This document shows, piece after piece, positions 1 to 7,185 of a stretch of 11,592 nucleotides of DNA. The notes below the pieces were generated by a model. That model made no database searches. It was not told the origin of the DNA and was given only the letters and a program-made list of their open reading frames with translations. Numbering within the stretch: position 1 is the stretch's first letter; each line of letters begins with the position of its first letter. Location of the stretch: positions 1 through 11,592 of the forward strand of contig CALWVX010000039.1 of the NCBI GenBank assembly GCA_944385065.1, written 5' to 3'. This DNA comes from an uncultured Oscillospiraceae bacterium. GTDB taxonomy: Bacteria; Bacillota; Clostridia; Oscillospirales; Oscillospiraceae. Made by a program: the position numbers and the translations under genes.

Positions 1-686
1 CGGCCCTCCCGGCCGATGATCCGGCCCTTCATCTCGTCGTTGGGCAGGGGGACCACCGAGACGGTGGCCTCGGACACGTGGTCGGCGGCGCAGCGCTGAA
101 TGGCCAGCGAGATGATCTCCCGGGCCTTGGTGTCGGCCTCGTCCTTGAAGCGGGACTCGATCTCCTTGATCTTCATGGCCGACTCGTGGGTGACGTCCTC
201 TTCCAGCTGCTGGAGCAGATAGTTCTTGGCCTCGGCGGCGGTCAGACCGGAGATGCGCTCCAGCTCCTCGGTCTGCTTCTGCTTGAGCTCCTCCACCTTG
301 GCCTGGCTGGCGTCCAGCTTGGCCAGCTTGGCGGTCAGCTGCTCCTCTTTTTTCTCCATGTTCTCGGTCTTGCGATCGAGATTCTCTTCCTTTTGCTGAA
401 GCCGCCGCTCCTGCTTCTGCAGGTCGGCGCGGCGCTCTTTCTCCTCGCGCTCGTAGTCGTTTTTGGCCTTCAGGATTTCCTCCTTGGCCTCCAGCAGGGC
501 CTCGCGCTTTTTGTTTTCGGCGTTTTTATAGGCCTCGTTGACGATGCGGGTGGCCTCCTCCTCGGCGGAGCCGATCTCCCGCTCGGCGGTGGCCTTGCGC
601 CGGTTCCAACCGAACAGAGCGCCCAACACTCCAGCTACGACGATACAGACGACCGCCACAATGAGGGTGGGCAAAAGTCCTTCCAT
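1..686 (-). CDS. rny: Ribonuclease Y, N-terminal part (cut by window edge)
   Basis: RNase Y is the membrane-anchored endoribonuclease that starts mRNA decay in many Bacillota. 228 residues are visible. Residues about 5-26 form one hydrophobic anchor (LLPTLIVAVVCIVVAG...). Residues about 28-200 are a long charged coiled coil rich in E, K, Q and R. The KH domain then begins, and its GxxG loop (IIGREG, 223-228) lies exactly at the window edge. The rest of KH and the catalytic HD domain would lie beyond position 1. The ATG at 686-684 is preceded by GGAGGT at 700-705 with a long 13-nt spacing. An in-frame TAA four codons upstream rules out a nearby earlier start. In B. subtilis rny is followed directly by ymdB, whereas here ymdB lies about 5.5 kb upstream on the same strand. 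The family assignment is secure from the anchor, coiled coil and KH layout. Confidence 0.95.
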   Translation of the reverse strand, partial: MEGLLPTLIVAVVCIVVAGVLGALFGWNRRKATAEREIGSAEEEATRIVNEAYKNAENKKREALLEAKEEILKAKNDYEREEKERRADLQKQERRLQQKEENLDRKTENMEKKEEQLTAKLAKLDASQAKVEELKQKQTEELERISGLTAAEAKNYLLQQLEEDVTHESAMKIKEIESRFKDEADTKAREIISLAIQRCAADHVSEATVSVVPLPNDEMKGRIIGREG

Positions 687-836
687 GTTGGTCTGTTACA
701 CCTCCAAAGAATTTCAGATGCTGCGGCGGACAGCCGCAAAAATTGCAGATAAAAGCCGCAAGAGAACAGCACGCGCCTGTTGACCCTTGCGACAACTGAA
801 AAACGTCCCCAAGTTTTTCATATTTGTCCTGTATAT
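687..836 (-). other. Long 5' leader of rny
   Basis: About 145 nt separate the predicted rny transcription start from the ATG. The leader contains a short GC hairpin (GCGGC/GCCGC, 723-737) shortly before the ribosome binding site. It also contains a possible 35-codon reading frame at 821-714 whose ATG lies about 9 nt from the predicted transcript 5' end. No known riboswitch is recognised. The leader may bear on rny expression, but this is inference only. Confidence 0.4.
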
Positions 837-865
837 ATTGTAAAGGGAAGCCGCTTTGATGTCAA
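837..865 (-). promoter_or_regulatory. Sigma-A-type promoter for rny
   Basis: On the minus strand TTGACA (865-860) is followed after exactly 17 nt by TACAAT (842-837), close to the housekeeping consensus. It lies between the spoIID terminator and the rny start, so rny appears to be transcribed separately from spoIID. Confidence 0.85.
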
Positions 866-896
866 GATTTATTCCGCCCACTTCAGGCAGGTTTGT

Positions 897-944
897 AAAA
901 AAATCCGCGGACCTCCCCTGAAAATCAGGGGAATTGTCCGCGGA
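897..944 (-). terminator. Intrinsic terminator after spoIID
   Basis: TCCGCGGAC (904-912) pairs with GTCCGCGGA (936-944), and an inner CCCCTGA (915-921) pairs with TCAGGGG (925-931) around an AAA loop. On the minus strand the hairpin is followed by seven T (903-897). It starts 14 nt after the spoIID stop codon. Confidence 0.93.
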
Positions 945-958
945 GGAGAGACGGGCCC

Positions 959-2011
959 TTACCACAGGAAATCCACCTGGGCGCCGGTGTAATACCAGGT
1001 GAGGATGTCCCGGAAGCCGCTTCCGTCCCGGGCCATGGCGTTGGCGCCGTACTGGCTCATGCCCACCCCGTGGCCGTAGCCGGTGACGTCGAAGGTGAAG
1101 GCGGTTCCGTCCCAGGATACGGTGAAGGAGGCGGAGCGCAGGGAGAACAGGGAGCGCACCTGGCTGCCGGTGAGGGTGACGCCCCCCAGGGGGATGGAGC
1201 TGACCGCGCTGCCCTCCCCCAGGCTGGGTTCGCCGAACCAGCCGGCGGGGTCGCCGGACAGGTCGGCCCCCGGGTAGGCGGCCAGAGTCAGCTCCCGCAC
1301 CTGATCGGCGGTGAGAACCACCTGGGTGCGGTAGTTGGGCACCTCGTCCCCCTCGGGGCTGTCCACGCTTTTCAGATAGTCCACGGAGTTGCCCCACACC
1401 TCCACCGCGTCCACCGTCCGGCCGGCGGCGGAGGAGAAGAACAGGGCCTGAATGGGGGCTCCCTCATAGAGGACGCCCAGGCCGTCGGTGCCCGCCACCG
1501 CCCGCTGGATCTTGTCGGTGTACTCCCCGGCGTTCAGCCCCCAGCGGGCCTGGGCCGCCTCCCGGGCGATATAGGCCTGGCAGCAGGTGCTGTCGGCGCA
1601 GATGTCGGCGTCGGGGTGCTTGGGGGAGGAGCTGTTCTGACAGACCACCGTGTAGGTCCGGGCGGCGCAGGCCTGGGCCTTCAGGGCCTCCTCTTCAAAG
1701 GAGGCGGGCATCTCGGCGGCCACCACTCCCCACAGGTACGCTTCCATGGTCAGTTCCTCCACCTGGCCGTCGTCGGTCTTGAGCCGCACGATCCGCCCCC
1801 GGTCCCGGGCCGAGGAGGTCTCCTGGACCTGGGGGGCGGTCTCCTCCGGGAGGGAGGGCTGTGCGCCGTCTCCCCGCTGATACAGAGGATCGCCCCGGAC
1901 GGCCAGCAGAGGCAGAAAGAACAGAATCACCGTCAGCGCCAGGGCGGCGGTGACGGTCTGCCGGGCCCCGCGGCTCCGGCGCGCTGCGCTGTGTTCCTCC
2001 CGAATCGGCAT
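959..2011 (-). CDS. spoIID: Stage II sporulation protein D (SpoIID), lytic transglycosylase
   Basis: 350 residues, close to the 343 of B. subtilis SpoIID. In the mother cell SpoIID works with SpoIIP and SpoIIM to degrade septal peptidoglycan during engulfment, acting as a lytic transglycosylase. The N terminus is basic and is followed by a single signal-anchor segment (about 18-38). The conserved GVVAAEMP stretch carries the likely catalytic Glu100. The family signature YGHGVGMSQYGA is at 312-323. A Cys cluster (ICADSTCCQ, 137-145) sits where clostridial homologues have a proposed zinc site. The ATG at 2011 is chosen because AAGGGGGG lies about 8 nt upstream and the hydrophobic anchor follows at the expected distance; the longer reading frame up to 2290 only overlaps lepB. 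A sigma-E-like promoter lies directly upstream and a strong terminator follows. Identity is secure. Confidence 0.95.
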   Translation of the reverse strand: MPIREEHSAARRSRGARQTVTAALALTVILFFLPLLAVRGDPLYQRGDGAQPSLPEETAPQVQETSSARDRGRIVRLKTDDGQVEELTMEAYLWGVVAAEMPASFEEEALKAQACAARTYTVVCQNSSSPKHPDADICADSTCCQAYIAREAAQARWGLNAGEYTDKIQRAVAGTDGLGVLYEGAPIQALFFSSAAGRTVDAVEVWGNSVDYLKSVDSPEGDEVPNYRTQVVLTADQVRELTLAAYPGADLSGDPAGWFGEPSLGEGSAVSSIPLGGVTLTGSQVRSLFSLRSASFTVSWDGTAFTFDVTGYGHGVGMSQYGANAMARDGSGFRDILTWYYTGAQVDFLW

Positions 2012-2038
2012 GTGCAAGCCCCCCTTGTCCTTGCCTCC

Positions 2039-2067
2039 ATTGTATGGCGGGCGGGGGGAGGATATGC
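2039..2067 (-). promoter_or_regulatory. Sigma-E-like (mother-cell) promoter for spoIID
   Basis: On the minus strand GCATATC (2067-2061) and CATACAAT (2046-2039) are separated by 14 nt. This matches the B. subtilis sigma-E pattern (-35 ATA core, -10 CATACAnT, spacing 14-15). No sigma-A-like hexamer pair fits here. The predicted start lies about 20 nt before the spoIID ATG, leaving room only for the ribosome binding site. B. subtilis spoIID is a known sigma-E gene, so signal and gene agree. Confidence 0.82.
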
Positions 2068-2070
2068 CGG

Positions 2071-2109
2071 AAACAAAACCGCGCCCTCCCGTCAGGCGGG
2101 AGAGCGCGG
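2071..2109 (-). terminator. Intrinsic terminator after lepB
   Basis: On the minus strand CCGCGC (2109-2104) and GCGCGG (2084-2079) close a stem extended by TCTCCCGCC/GGGAGG pairing, followed by TTTTGTTT. It begins 12 nt after the lepB stop and insulates lepB from the spoIID promoter just downstream. Confidence 0.88.
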
Positions 2110-2121
2110 AGTCGGTCTGAT

Positions 2122-2745
2122 TTACATAAGGCCGAATTTGGCCGGGGGCCACAGGGCGAGGACCGCCTTGCCCAGCACATAGTCGCAGTCCACCGTCCCC
2201 AGCAGCTCGTGGCGGCTGTCGGTGGAGCCGTTGCGGTTGTCCCCCATGACGAAGATGGAGCCCTCCGGTACCTCCCAGTGGGTGTTCCACATCATGGGGT
2301 CGCCGGGCAGGTACATGGGGCCGTTGATATAGGGCTCATCCAGCGGGTCGCCGTCCACATAGACGGTGCCGGTGGTGTAGTCGATGTCCACCGTCTGCCC
2401 GCCCACGGCGATCACCCGCTTGACGATAGCCTTGCCCTGCAGCTGGGGGTGGGTGTCCTGGGCGGTCTTGTTCAGCACCACGATGTCTCCCTGCTCCGGC
2501 TCATAGCCCAGAGACCAGATGAGCATCATCTCCCCGTCCTGAAGGGTGGGGTCCATGGAGTGGCCGTCCACCCGGGTGAGCCGGGCGAAGCAGTTGAACA
2601 GCACCACCGCCGCCAGCACGCAGCCCATCACCAGCTGCAGCCACTCGTAAAGGCTGCTGCCCGGCCGGCGGGCGGCCTTCTCCTCTCCGGCGGGGGGGGC
2701 TTCCCGTCCGGGCTGCTCCTGGGGCAGATCGTTATATTCATCCAT
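2122..2745 (-). CDS. lepB: Signal peptidase I
   Basis: 207 residues. This is a type I signal peptidase, which removes signal peptides from exported proteins at the outer face of the membrane. A charged, Pro-rich cytoplasmic tail (1-30) precedes one transmembrane helix (about 33-56). The catalytic Ser63 lies in GHSMDPTL, and the general-base Lys109 lies in IVKRVIA. The third family motif, GDNRNGSTDSR, is at 168-178. The single membrane span is typical of Gram-positive (P-type) enzymes. The ATG at 2745 is chosen because AGGAGG lies 9 nt upstream. The reading frame extends 28 codons further, but that part overlaps the promoter and the preceding gene's end. It has its own sigma-A-type promoter and terminator, so it is probably monocistronic, although readthrough from the upstream ATPase gene is possible. 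Confidence 0.96.
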   Translation of the reverse strand: MDEYNDLPQEQPGREAPPAGEEKAARRPGSSLYEWLQLVMGCVLAAVVLFNCFARLTRVDGHSMDPTLQDGEMMLIWSLGYEPEQGDIVVLNKTAQDTHPQLQGKAIVKRVIAVGGQTVDIDYTTGTVYVDGDPLDEPYINGPMYLPGDPMMWNTHWEVPEGSIFVMGDNRNGSTDSRHELLGTVDCDYVLGKAVLALWPPAKFGLM

Positions 2746-2800
2746 AAAAAGGGTCCTCCTGATCCAAGGGGTGCCCGCCCGCGGGGGCGGCGCGGCCTCT

Positions 2801-2829
2801 ATTATACCCGCTTTCCCCGGGAAATGCAA
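2801..2829 (-). promoter_or_regulatory. Sigma-A-type promoter for lepB
   Basis: On the minus strand TTGCAT (2829-2824) is followed after 17 nt by TATAAT (2806-2801). The -35 element lies 3 nt beyond the stop codon of the preceding ATPase gene. The short leader contains a GC-rich hairpin (CCGCCC/GGGCGG, 2775-2790) without a T run. Confidence 0.87.
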
Positions 2830-2832
2830 CCG

Positions 2833-5076
2833 TCACAGCTCCAGACGGGTCACGCCGGGGACACCGGAGAGCAGCTCTTCCTCCCGGCGGCGGCAGGTGA
2901 ACAGCAGCAGCTGCTGCTGTTCGCCGGCCAGCTCCCGGAGCAGCTCCAGAGCCAGCCGGAGCCGGTCCTCGTCAAAGGCGGCCAGGGCGTCGTCCAGGAC
3001 GATGGGGGGCTTCTGGGGCAGACACAGCCGGCAGATGGCCAGGCGCAGGGCCAGATAGAGCTGGTCCGCCGTCCCCCGGGACAGGTAGAGGGCGCTGTGG
3101 GGCAGCACATCCTCCGCCCCCCGCACCGAGCCCTGAAAGTCCCGGGTGAGGGTGAGCTGGGCGTACCTGTCCCCGGTGAGCCGGGCCAGATAGCGGCCGG
3201 CCAGCCGGGTCAGCTCGGGGGAGAAGCGCTCCTGAAGCCGGGCGTTGGCCCGCTCCATGGCCTCCATGGACAGGGAGAGGGCGTCGTATTCCAGCTGCCG
3301 CCGGGCCAGCGCGTCCTCCAGCTCCTGCCGCCCCGCCTCCAGGGCGGCGGGGTCCCCCATGGCCCGCTGGCGGCCCCGGGCCTGATTGAGGCGGGCTGTG
3401 AGCTCCTCCAGCTGGGCCCGGGTCCGGACCAGATCGGCCTGAATCTCCTCCAGCGGGCGGTCGGGAAGCTCCCTCGGCCCGTCGGGGAGGGGGCCGCCCA
3501 CGTCCCCCTGGGCGGACAGATCGTCCAGACGGCGGCGGCGCTCCTCCAGACGCTCCCGGGCGGCGGCCAGCTCATGGTCCCGGTTCAAAGCCCGGGACAG
3601 GGCGGCGGACACCCCGAACAGGTCCCGCACCTCGGGGGCGAAGGGGCGGACAAAGGCCAGCAGGTCGGCTCGGCTGTTCTCCCGCCGGGCCTGCCGGTCG
3701 CTGAGCGCGCCCCGGACGGTTTTCAGAGCCTGGGCGGCCTGGTCGGCGGCCTGCACCCGGGCGGCGTAGTCCTCCGCCAGAGCGGACATCTCCTCGGCAC
3801 TGGAGACGTTCCAGCGGGACAGGAGGTCCGCTGCCCGGCGCTGCGCCTCCTTCTTCCGGCGCAGGGCCAGGGCGGAGAGGACGGCGCACAGGAGATAGGC
3901 ACCCAGACCGGCCAGACAGAGGGCCGGCGTCTGGACCAAGAGTCCCGCGGCCGCAGCGGCGGCGGCCAGCAGCAGCCCGGTCGCCTGGAGATACCGGAAC
4001 CGGCGCCCCTGGGTCTCAGCCTGGGCCGCCGCCTCGCGATGCTCCCGCCGGTCCGTCTCCGCCCGGCTCAGGGCCTCCTGGGCGGAGAGCCCCTGGAACC
4101 GACTGTTCCGGGTCTCATGCCGGGCCCGGTCACAGTCCTCCTCCGCCTGATGAAGGGCGCTCTCCCCCTGCTTGATCTCCTCGTCCAGCACCTTCAGGTA
4201 CTGCAGCTCCCCCTGGGCCCGCTTCAGGGACTCCCGGTCGGGGAGGGGACGGGCGCGGTTCTCTTCCTCCAGGGCGGTCAGCTGCTCCCGGGCGGCCTGA
4301 CAGTCGGCCTGGGCCCGGGCGTACCGCTCCGCCCGCTCCCGCCGGGCCAGCAGCTTGTGGGCCTCCTCCTGGGCGGCCAGCCGGTCCCGCCGGCGTTCCA
4401 GCTCGGCGCGCTCCCCCTCCAGCCGGGTGAGCAGGGCGGTGACCTCCTCCAGCTGCTCCAGCTCGCCCCGCACCTGGGCCAGAGAACCCTCCAGCCGGGG
4501 AATCTCTCCCACGCTGCGGTTCACCTTCCGCCGGTTGAGCCACTCCTTCAGCCGCTCCCGGACCTGAGAGAAGGAGACCGTCTCCTCGCCGGAGGACACC
4601 AGGGCGGCGATGCGCCGCTCCAGCTCGGGGGCGGAGGTGACGGTCAGCTGATCGCCCCCCACGAAGGCGGAGCGGGCAAAGACCTCGGCCCCCGCCCCGG
4701 TGAGGAGCTCTCCGCAGCCCTGGGCGGTGAGGCCGGGGACCGGCTCCTGCGTGCCGGTGTACACCGCGGAGAAGGCCCCGAAGGGGACGCTTCCCCGGGG
4801 ACCCCGGCGGATGGTGACCGACCGGCCCTCCCACTCCAGCTCCACTTCCCCCTCCATGGGGGCGCCCGACCAGGGCTGATAGCGGTTTTTGTCGGCCAGA
4901 TGGCCCTTCTTGTCCCGGTCACGGGTGTCGATTCCATAGAGCATGGCCCGCCAGAAGGCGCACCAGGTGGATTTTCCCCCCTCGTTGGGGGCGTAGATCA
5001 GGTTCAGACCGTCCCCCGGCTCCAGCCGGGCGTGGTCCAGCTTGCCGAAGGTGGCGGTCATGGATTTGATTTTCAC
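2833..5076 (-). CDS. YhaN/SbcC-like AAA ATPase with coiled coil and central membrane hairpin
   Basis: 747 residues, shorter than B. subtilis YhaN (about 960). SMC/Rad50-type ATPase architecture: N-terminal ATP-binding half with Walker A-like APNEGGKST (29-37; first Gly replaced by Ala) and a Q-loop region (FVGGDQL, 138-144), then coiled coil (about 190-350). Two adjacent hydrophobic segments (about 364-381 and 384-404) follow, then more coiled coil (about 430-610). The C-terminal half has the ABC signature LSRGTADQ (665-672) and Walker B IVLDD (692-696) with D-loop ALAAFDED. No CxxC zinc hook is present; the membrane hairpin sits where it would be. The usual H-loop His of FTCH is Arg729. The GTG start overlaps the nuclease gene's TGA in GTGA, which suggests translational coupling and a protein complex. 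The likely role is in DNA end processing or repair with that nuclease, by analogy to SbcCD/Rad50-Mre11. The actual substrate is unknown. Confidence 0.85.
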   Translation of the reverse strand: MKIKSMTATFGKLDHARLEPGDGLNLIYAPNEGGKSTWCAFWRAMLYGIDTRDRDKKGHLADKNRYQPWSGAPMEGEVELEWEGRSVTIRRGPRGSVPFGAFSAVYTGTQEPVPGLTAQGCGELLTGAGAEVFARSAFVGGDQLTVTSAPELERRIAALVSSGEETVSFSQVRERLKEWLNRRKVNRSVGEIPRLEGSLAQVRGELEQLEEVTALLTRLEGERAELERRRDRLAAQEEAHKLLARRERAERYARAQADCQAAREQLTALEEENRARPLPDRESLKRAQGELQYLKVLDEEIKQGESALHQAEEDCDRARHETRNSRFQGLSAQEALSRAETDRREHREAAAQAETQGRRFRYLQATGLLLAAAAAAAGLLVQTPALCLAGLGAYLLCAVLSALALRRKKEAQRRAADLLSRWNVSSAEEMSALAEDYAARVQAADQAAQALKTVRGALSDRQARRENSRADLLAFVRPFAPEVRDLFGVSAALSRALNRDHELAAARERLEERRRRLDDLSAQGDVGGPLPDGPRELPDRPLEEIQADLVRTRAQLEELTARLNQARGRQRAMGDPAALEAGRQELEDALARRQLEYDALSLSMEAMERANARLQERFSPELTRLAGRYLARLTGDRYAQLTLTRDFQGSVRGAEDVLPHSALYLSRGTADQLYLALRLAICRLCLPQKPPIVLDDALAAFDEDRLRLALELLRELAGEQQQLLLFTCRRREEELLSGVPGVTRLEL

Positions 5077-6161
5077 AGCAGCGCCCCCTCCTCCCGGTTT
5101 TCCAGCGCGGCCAGACCGTAGCGGGCGGCCAGCTGAAGCCGCTGGTCGTCCGGGTCCTGCCGGCAGAGCTCCCACATCTCCCGCAGGAACAGGCCGGTGA
5201 GGGTGTCCTCATCCCGGCGCTTCCACAGGTCCAGGGGCAGACGGGTGCGGTCCCGGAGAGACACGCCGAAGCACAGGGGAGCCAGGGCCTGCTCCAGGGC
5301 GGCCAGATCGGGGCGCTCCCCCTCTCCGGTGAGCAGGATGCGGAAGATGTGCTCCCCCGCGTCGCCGGGCAGGGCGGCCCGGATGGCCGACAGGGGATCG
5401 CCCGCCCCGGTCAGGTCCACCGTCAGCAGCTCATACCGCCGCCGGCACAGGGGGATCAGCCGGGCGGAAACCGCCCCCGGCTCCGCCTCCACGCACAAAA
5501 CCCCCTTTTCCCCCGTCTCGTCGAAGCCCCGCCCCTCCGGACAGCCGGAGTAGGCCCAGAAGGTGTTCCCTGTCCGCTGGAGCTCGGTGTGCTGGTGAAT
5601 GTGGCCCAGAGCCAGATAGGTCAGGCCGCTCCCGGCGATCTCCTCCTGGGAGATGGGGCCGTAGGCGCTCTGGGGCGCAAGATCCCCGTGGAGGCAGCCC
5701 AGGTGAACCCGTCCGTCCTCCGGGGCGCGGAAGCCGGTCAGGGGTCCCTCCTCCTGGTGGGGGGAGAGGAAGGCCCGGCCCCACACGGTGCAGTTCAGCC
5801 CGGGCAGCTCCACCCCCTCCATCCGGGGGGAGCGGAAGATATGGACCTGATCGGGCCAGTCCAGCGCGGCGTAGGGGGAGCGGGGGGACCAGAAGTCGTG
5901 GTTGCCCGGGGCCAGAAAGACCGGGCAGGGCATGTCCCCCAGGGCCCGGACCAGGGCCTGGGCGGTCTCCTGATAGACCCGGTCCGAGTCCAGCAGGTCG
6001 CCGGACAGGAGGACCAGGTCGGCCCCCTCCTCCCGGGCCAGCCGGGCCAGCCGGCCGGGCAGCTCCCGCAGCTCCCGCCGCCGCTGGGCGGCCCGCTCGG
6101 GCGTCAGGCCGGAAAAGGGGCTGTCCAGATGAAAGTCGGCCCCGTGGATGATCTTCAGCAT
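5073..6161 (-). CDS. YhaO/SbcD-like metallophosphoesterase (putative DNA exonuclease)
   Basis: 362 residues. Calcineurin-like phosphoesterase of the Mre11/SbcD/YhaO group; its relatives are Mn-dependent DNA nucleases. All five metal-binding motifs are present: GADFH (D9, H11), GDLLD (54-58), GNHD (86-89), LHGD (H158) and GHIH (186-189). The C-terminal part (about 240-362) is a capping-type region without recognisable motifs. The ATG at 6161 is preferred, with AAGGA about 9 nt upstream and the family-typical N terminus MLKIIHGADFHLDSPF. A second ATG at 6182 overlaps the ymdB stop as ATGA but lacks a well-spaced ribosome binding site. The gene lies 17 nt after ymdB and overlaps the ATPase gene by 4 nt. 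The pairing with that ATPase supports a nuclease-ATPase complex of the YhaO-YhaN type. Confidence 0.88.
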   Translation of the reverse strand: MLKIIHGADFHLDSPFSGLTPERAAQRRRELRELPGRLARLAREEGADLVLLSGDLLDSDRVYQETAQALVRALGDMPCPVFLAPGNHDFWSPRSPYAALDWPDQVHIFRSPRMEGVELPGLNCTVWGRAFLSPHQEEGPLTGFRAPEDGRVHLGCLHGDLAPQSAYGPISQEEIAGSGLTYLALGHIHQHTELQRTGNTFWAYSGCPEGRGFDETGEKGVLCVEAEPGAVSARLIPLCRRRYELLTVDLTGAGDPLSAIRAALPGDAGEHIFRILLTGEGERPDLAALEQALAPLCFGVSLRDRTRLPLDLWKRRDEDTLTGLFLREMWELCRQDPDDQRLQLAARYGLAALENREEGALL

Positions 6162-6178
6162 GGATGGGTTCCTTTCTG

Positions 6179-6955
6179 TCATTCCTGAATGTCCGCCCGG
6201 GTCACGGACAGGCAGCGCTTTTTCTCCGTGTCGATGGTGAACAGACATGCGTTGAGCTTGCAGGGGCCCTCCGCCTCCTCGTACCGCCGGGGCAGTCCCC
6301 CCAGAAAGAGGTTGAGGGAGTTGGCCGGCTTGATGCCCAGCACCGAGCGGCTGGGGCCGGTCATGCCCAGGTCGGTGACAAAGCCGGTCCCGTTGGGGAG
6401 CACCTGGCAGTCGGCGGTGGGCACATGGGTGTGGGTGCCCCAGACCGCCGCCGCCCGGCCGTCCAGGTGCCAGGCCATGGCCCCCTTTTCGCTGGTGGCC
6501 TCGGCGTGGAAGTCCACCAGGGCCAGATCATAGTCCTGCCCCCGCAGCAGGAAGTTGGCCGCCTTGAAGGGGCTGTCCAGATTGGGGTTGAGTTCCACCC
6601 GCCCCATCAGGTTGACCACCGCCAGGCGCAGTCCCCGGCAGGGGTAGATCCCCATCCCCCGGCCGGGCACCCGTCCGGCGTAGTTGGCCGGGCGGAGGAT
6701 GCGGGGCTCCCTGTCCAGAAAGACCCCGATCTGGATGCGGTTCCAGGTGTGGTTGCCCAGGGTGATCACGTCGGCTCCCGCCTCCAGGATCCGCCGGGCC
6801 TGGGCGGGGGTGATGCCCACCCCGGAGGCGTTCTCCCCGTTGACCACGGCGAAGTGGGCCCCCGTCTCCTCCCGCAGGCCGGGCAGCCGGCGGGACAGAA
6901 TGTCCTGCCCTCCCTCGCCCACCACGTCGCCCACGGCCAGCACCCGCAGCTCCAT
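6179..6955 (-). CDS. ymdB: YmdB-family metallophosphoesterase (TIGR00282 type)
   Basis: 258 residues, matching the length and motif order of B. subtilis YmdB, a cyclic-nucleotide phosphodiesterase active on 2',3'-cAMP that influences the motility/biofilm decision and RNA levels. Metal-site motifs are GDVVG (Asp10), NGEN (39-42), GNHTWN (67-72), DFHAEATSEK (148-157) and GTHTHVPTAD (173-182). No signal peptide is present, so it is cytosolic. The ATG at 6955 has AAAGGGGA about 8 nt upstream, and a consensus promoter ends about 35 nt before it. It is the first gene of a three-gene operon with the YhaO/YhaN-like pair. In B. subtilis ymdB instead follows rny. The family call is secure; the physiological role in this organism is inferred. 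Confidence 0.92.
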   Translation of the reverse strand: MELRVLAVGDVVGEGGQDILSRRLPGLREETGAHFAVVNGENASGVGITPAQARRILEAGADVITLGNHTWNRIQIGVFLDREPRILRPANYAGRVPGRGMGIYPCRGLRLAVVNLMGRVELNPNLDSPFKAANFLLRGQDYDLALVDFHAEATSEKGAMAWHLDGRAAAVWGTHTHVPTADCQVLPNGTGFVTDLGMTGPSRSVLGIKPANSLNLFLGGLPRRYEEAEGPCKLNACLFTIDTEKKRCLSVTRADIQE

Positions 6956-6991
6956 CGCGCATATCCCCTTTCCCTTGTCAGTCTTTTCCCC

Positions 6992-7020
6992 ATTATAGCG
7001 GGTTTGGGGGCGGTTGGCAA
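6992..7020 (-). promoter_or_regulatory. Sigma-A-type promoter for the ymdB operon
   Basis: On the minus strand TTGCCA (7020-7015) is followed after 17 nt by TATAAT (6997-6992). It lies immediately upstream of ymdB and next to the intergenic repeat region. Confidence 0.87.
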
Positions 7021-7030
7021 CATGAGGAGA

Positions 7031-7110
7031 CGGGAGTTGGGAGATAGGAGTTACAATTAGAAATTAGGAGTTAGGAATTAGAAATTAGGAAATTGAGAAT
7101 GAAGAATGTT
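7031..7110. repeat. Purine-rich tract with imperfect ATTAGGA/GTTAGGA repeats
   Basis: A low-G+C, purine-rich stretch built from variants of GGAGTT and ATTAGGA. A 15-nt unit (AATTAGAAATTAGGA) occurs exactly twice, at 7055-7069 and 7076-7090, with a 21-nt period. Its composition contrasts sharply with the GC-rich surroundings. Such tracts often border repeated intergenic elements. No coding potential is seen. Confidence 0.7.
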
Positions 7111-7185
7111 TGGGGGATGAGATGTCGCGTGGTGCGCGGCGGCCACGGCGCGCCCGGCCGCTCGGCTCAAGACCCCTGGAGGCAG

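Noticed and set aside
1070..2182. 370-codon plus-strand open frame
   Set aside because: Antisense shadow of spoIID; Gly/Val-rich composition, no domain and no ribosome binding site.
2044..5121. 1025-codon plus-strand open frame
   Set aside because: It is antisense to lepB and the YhaN-like gene, both of which have intact motifs. The product is a Gly/Leu/Pro/Gln-rich low-complexity string typical of reversed GC-rich codons, with no start signal.
5349..7060. Long plus-strand open frames opposite the nuclease and ymdB genes
   Set aside because: Both mirror well-supported minus-strand genes and consist of Gly/Pro/Gln-rich low-complexity sequence.
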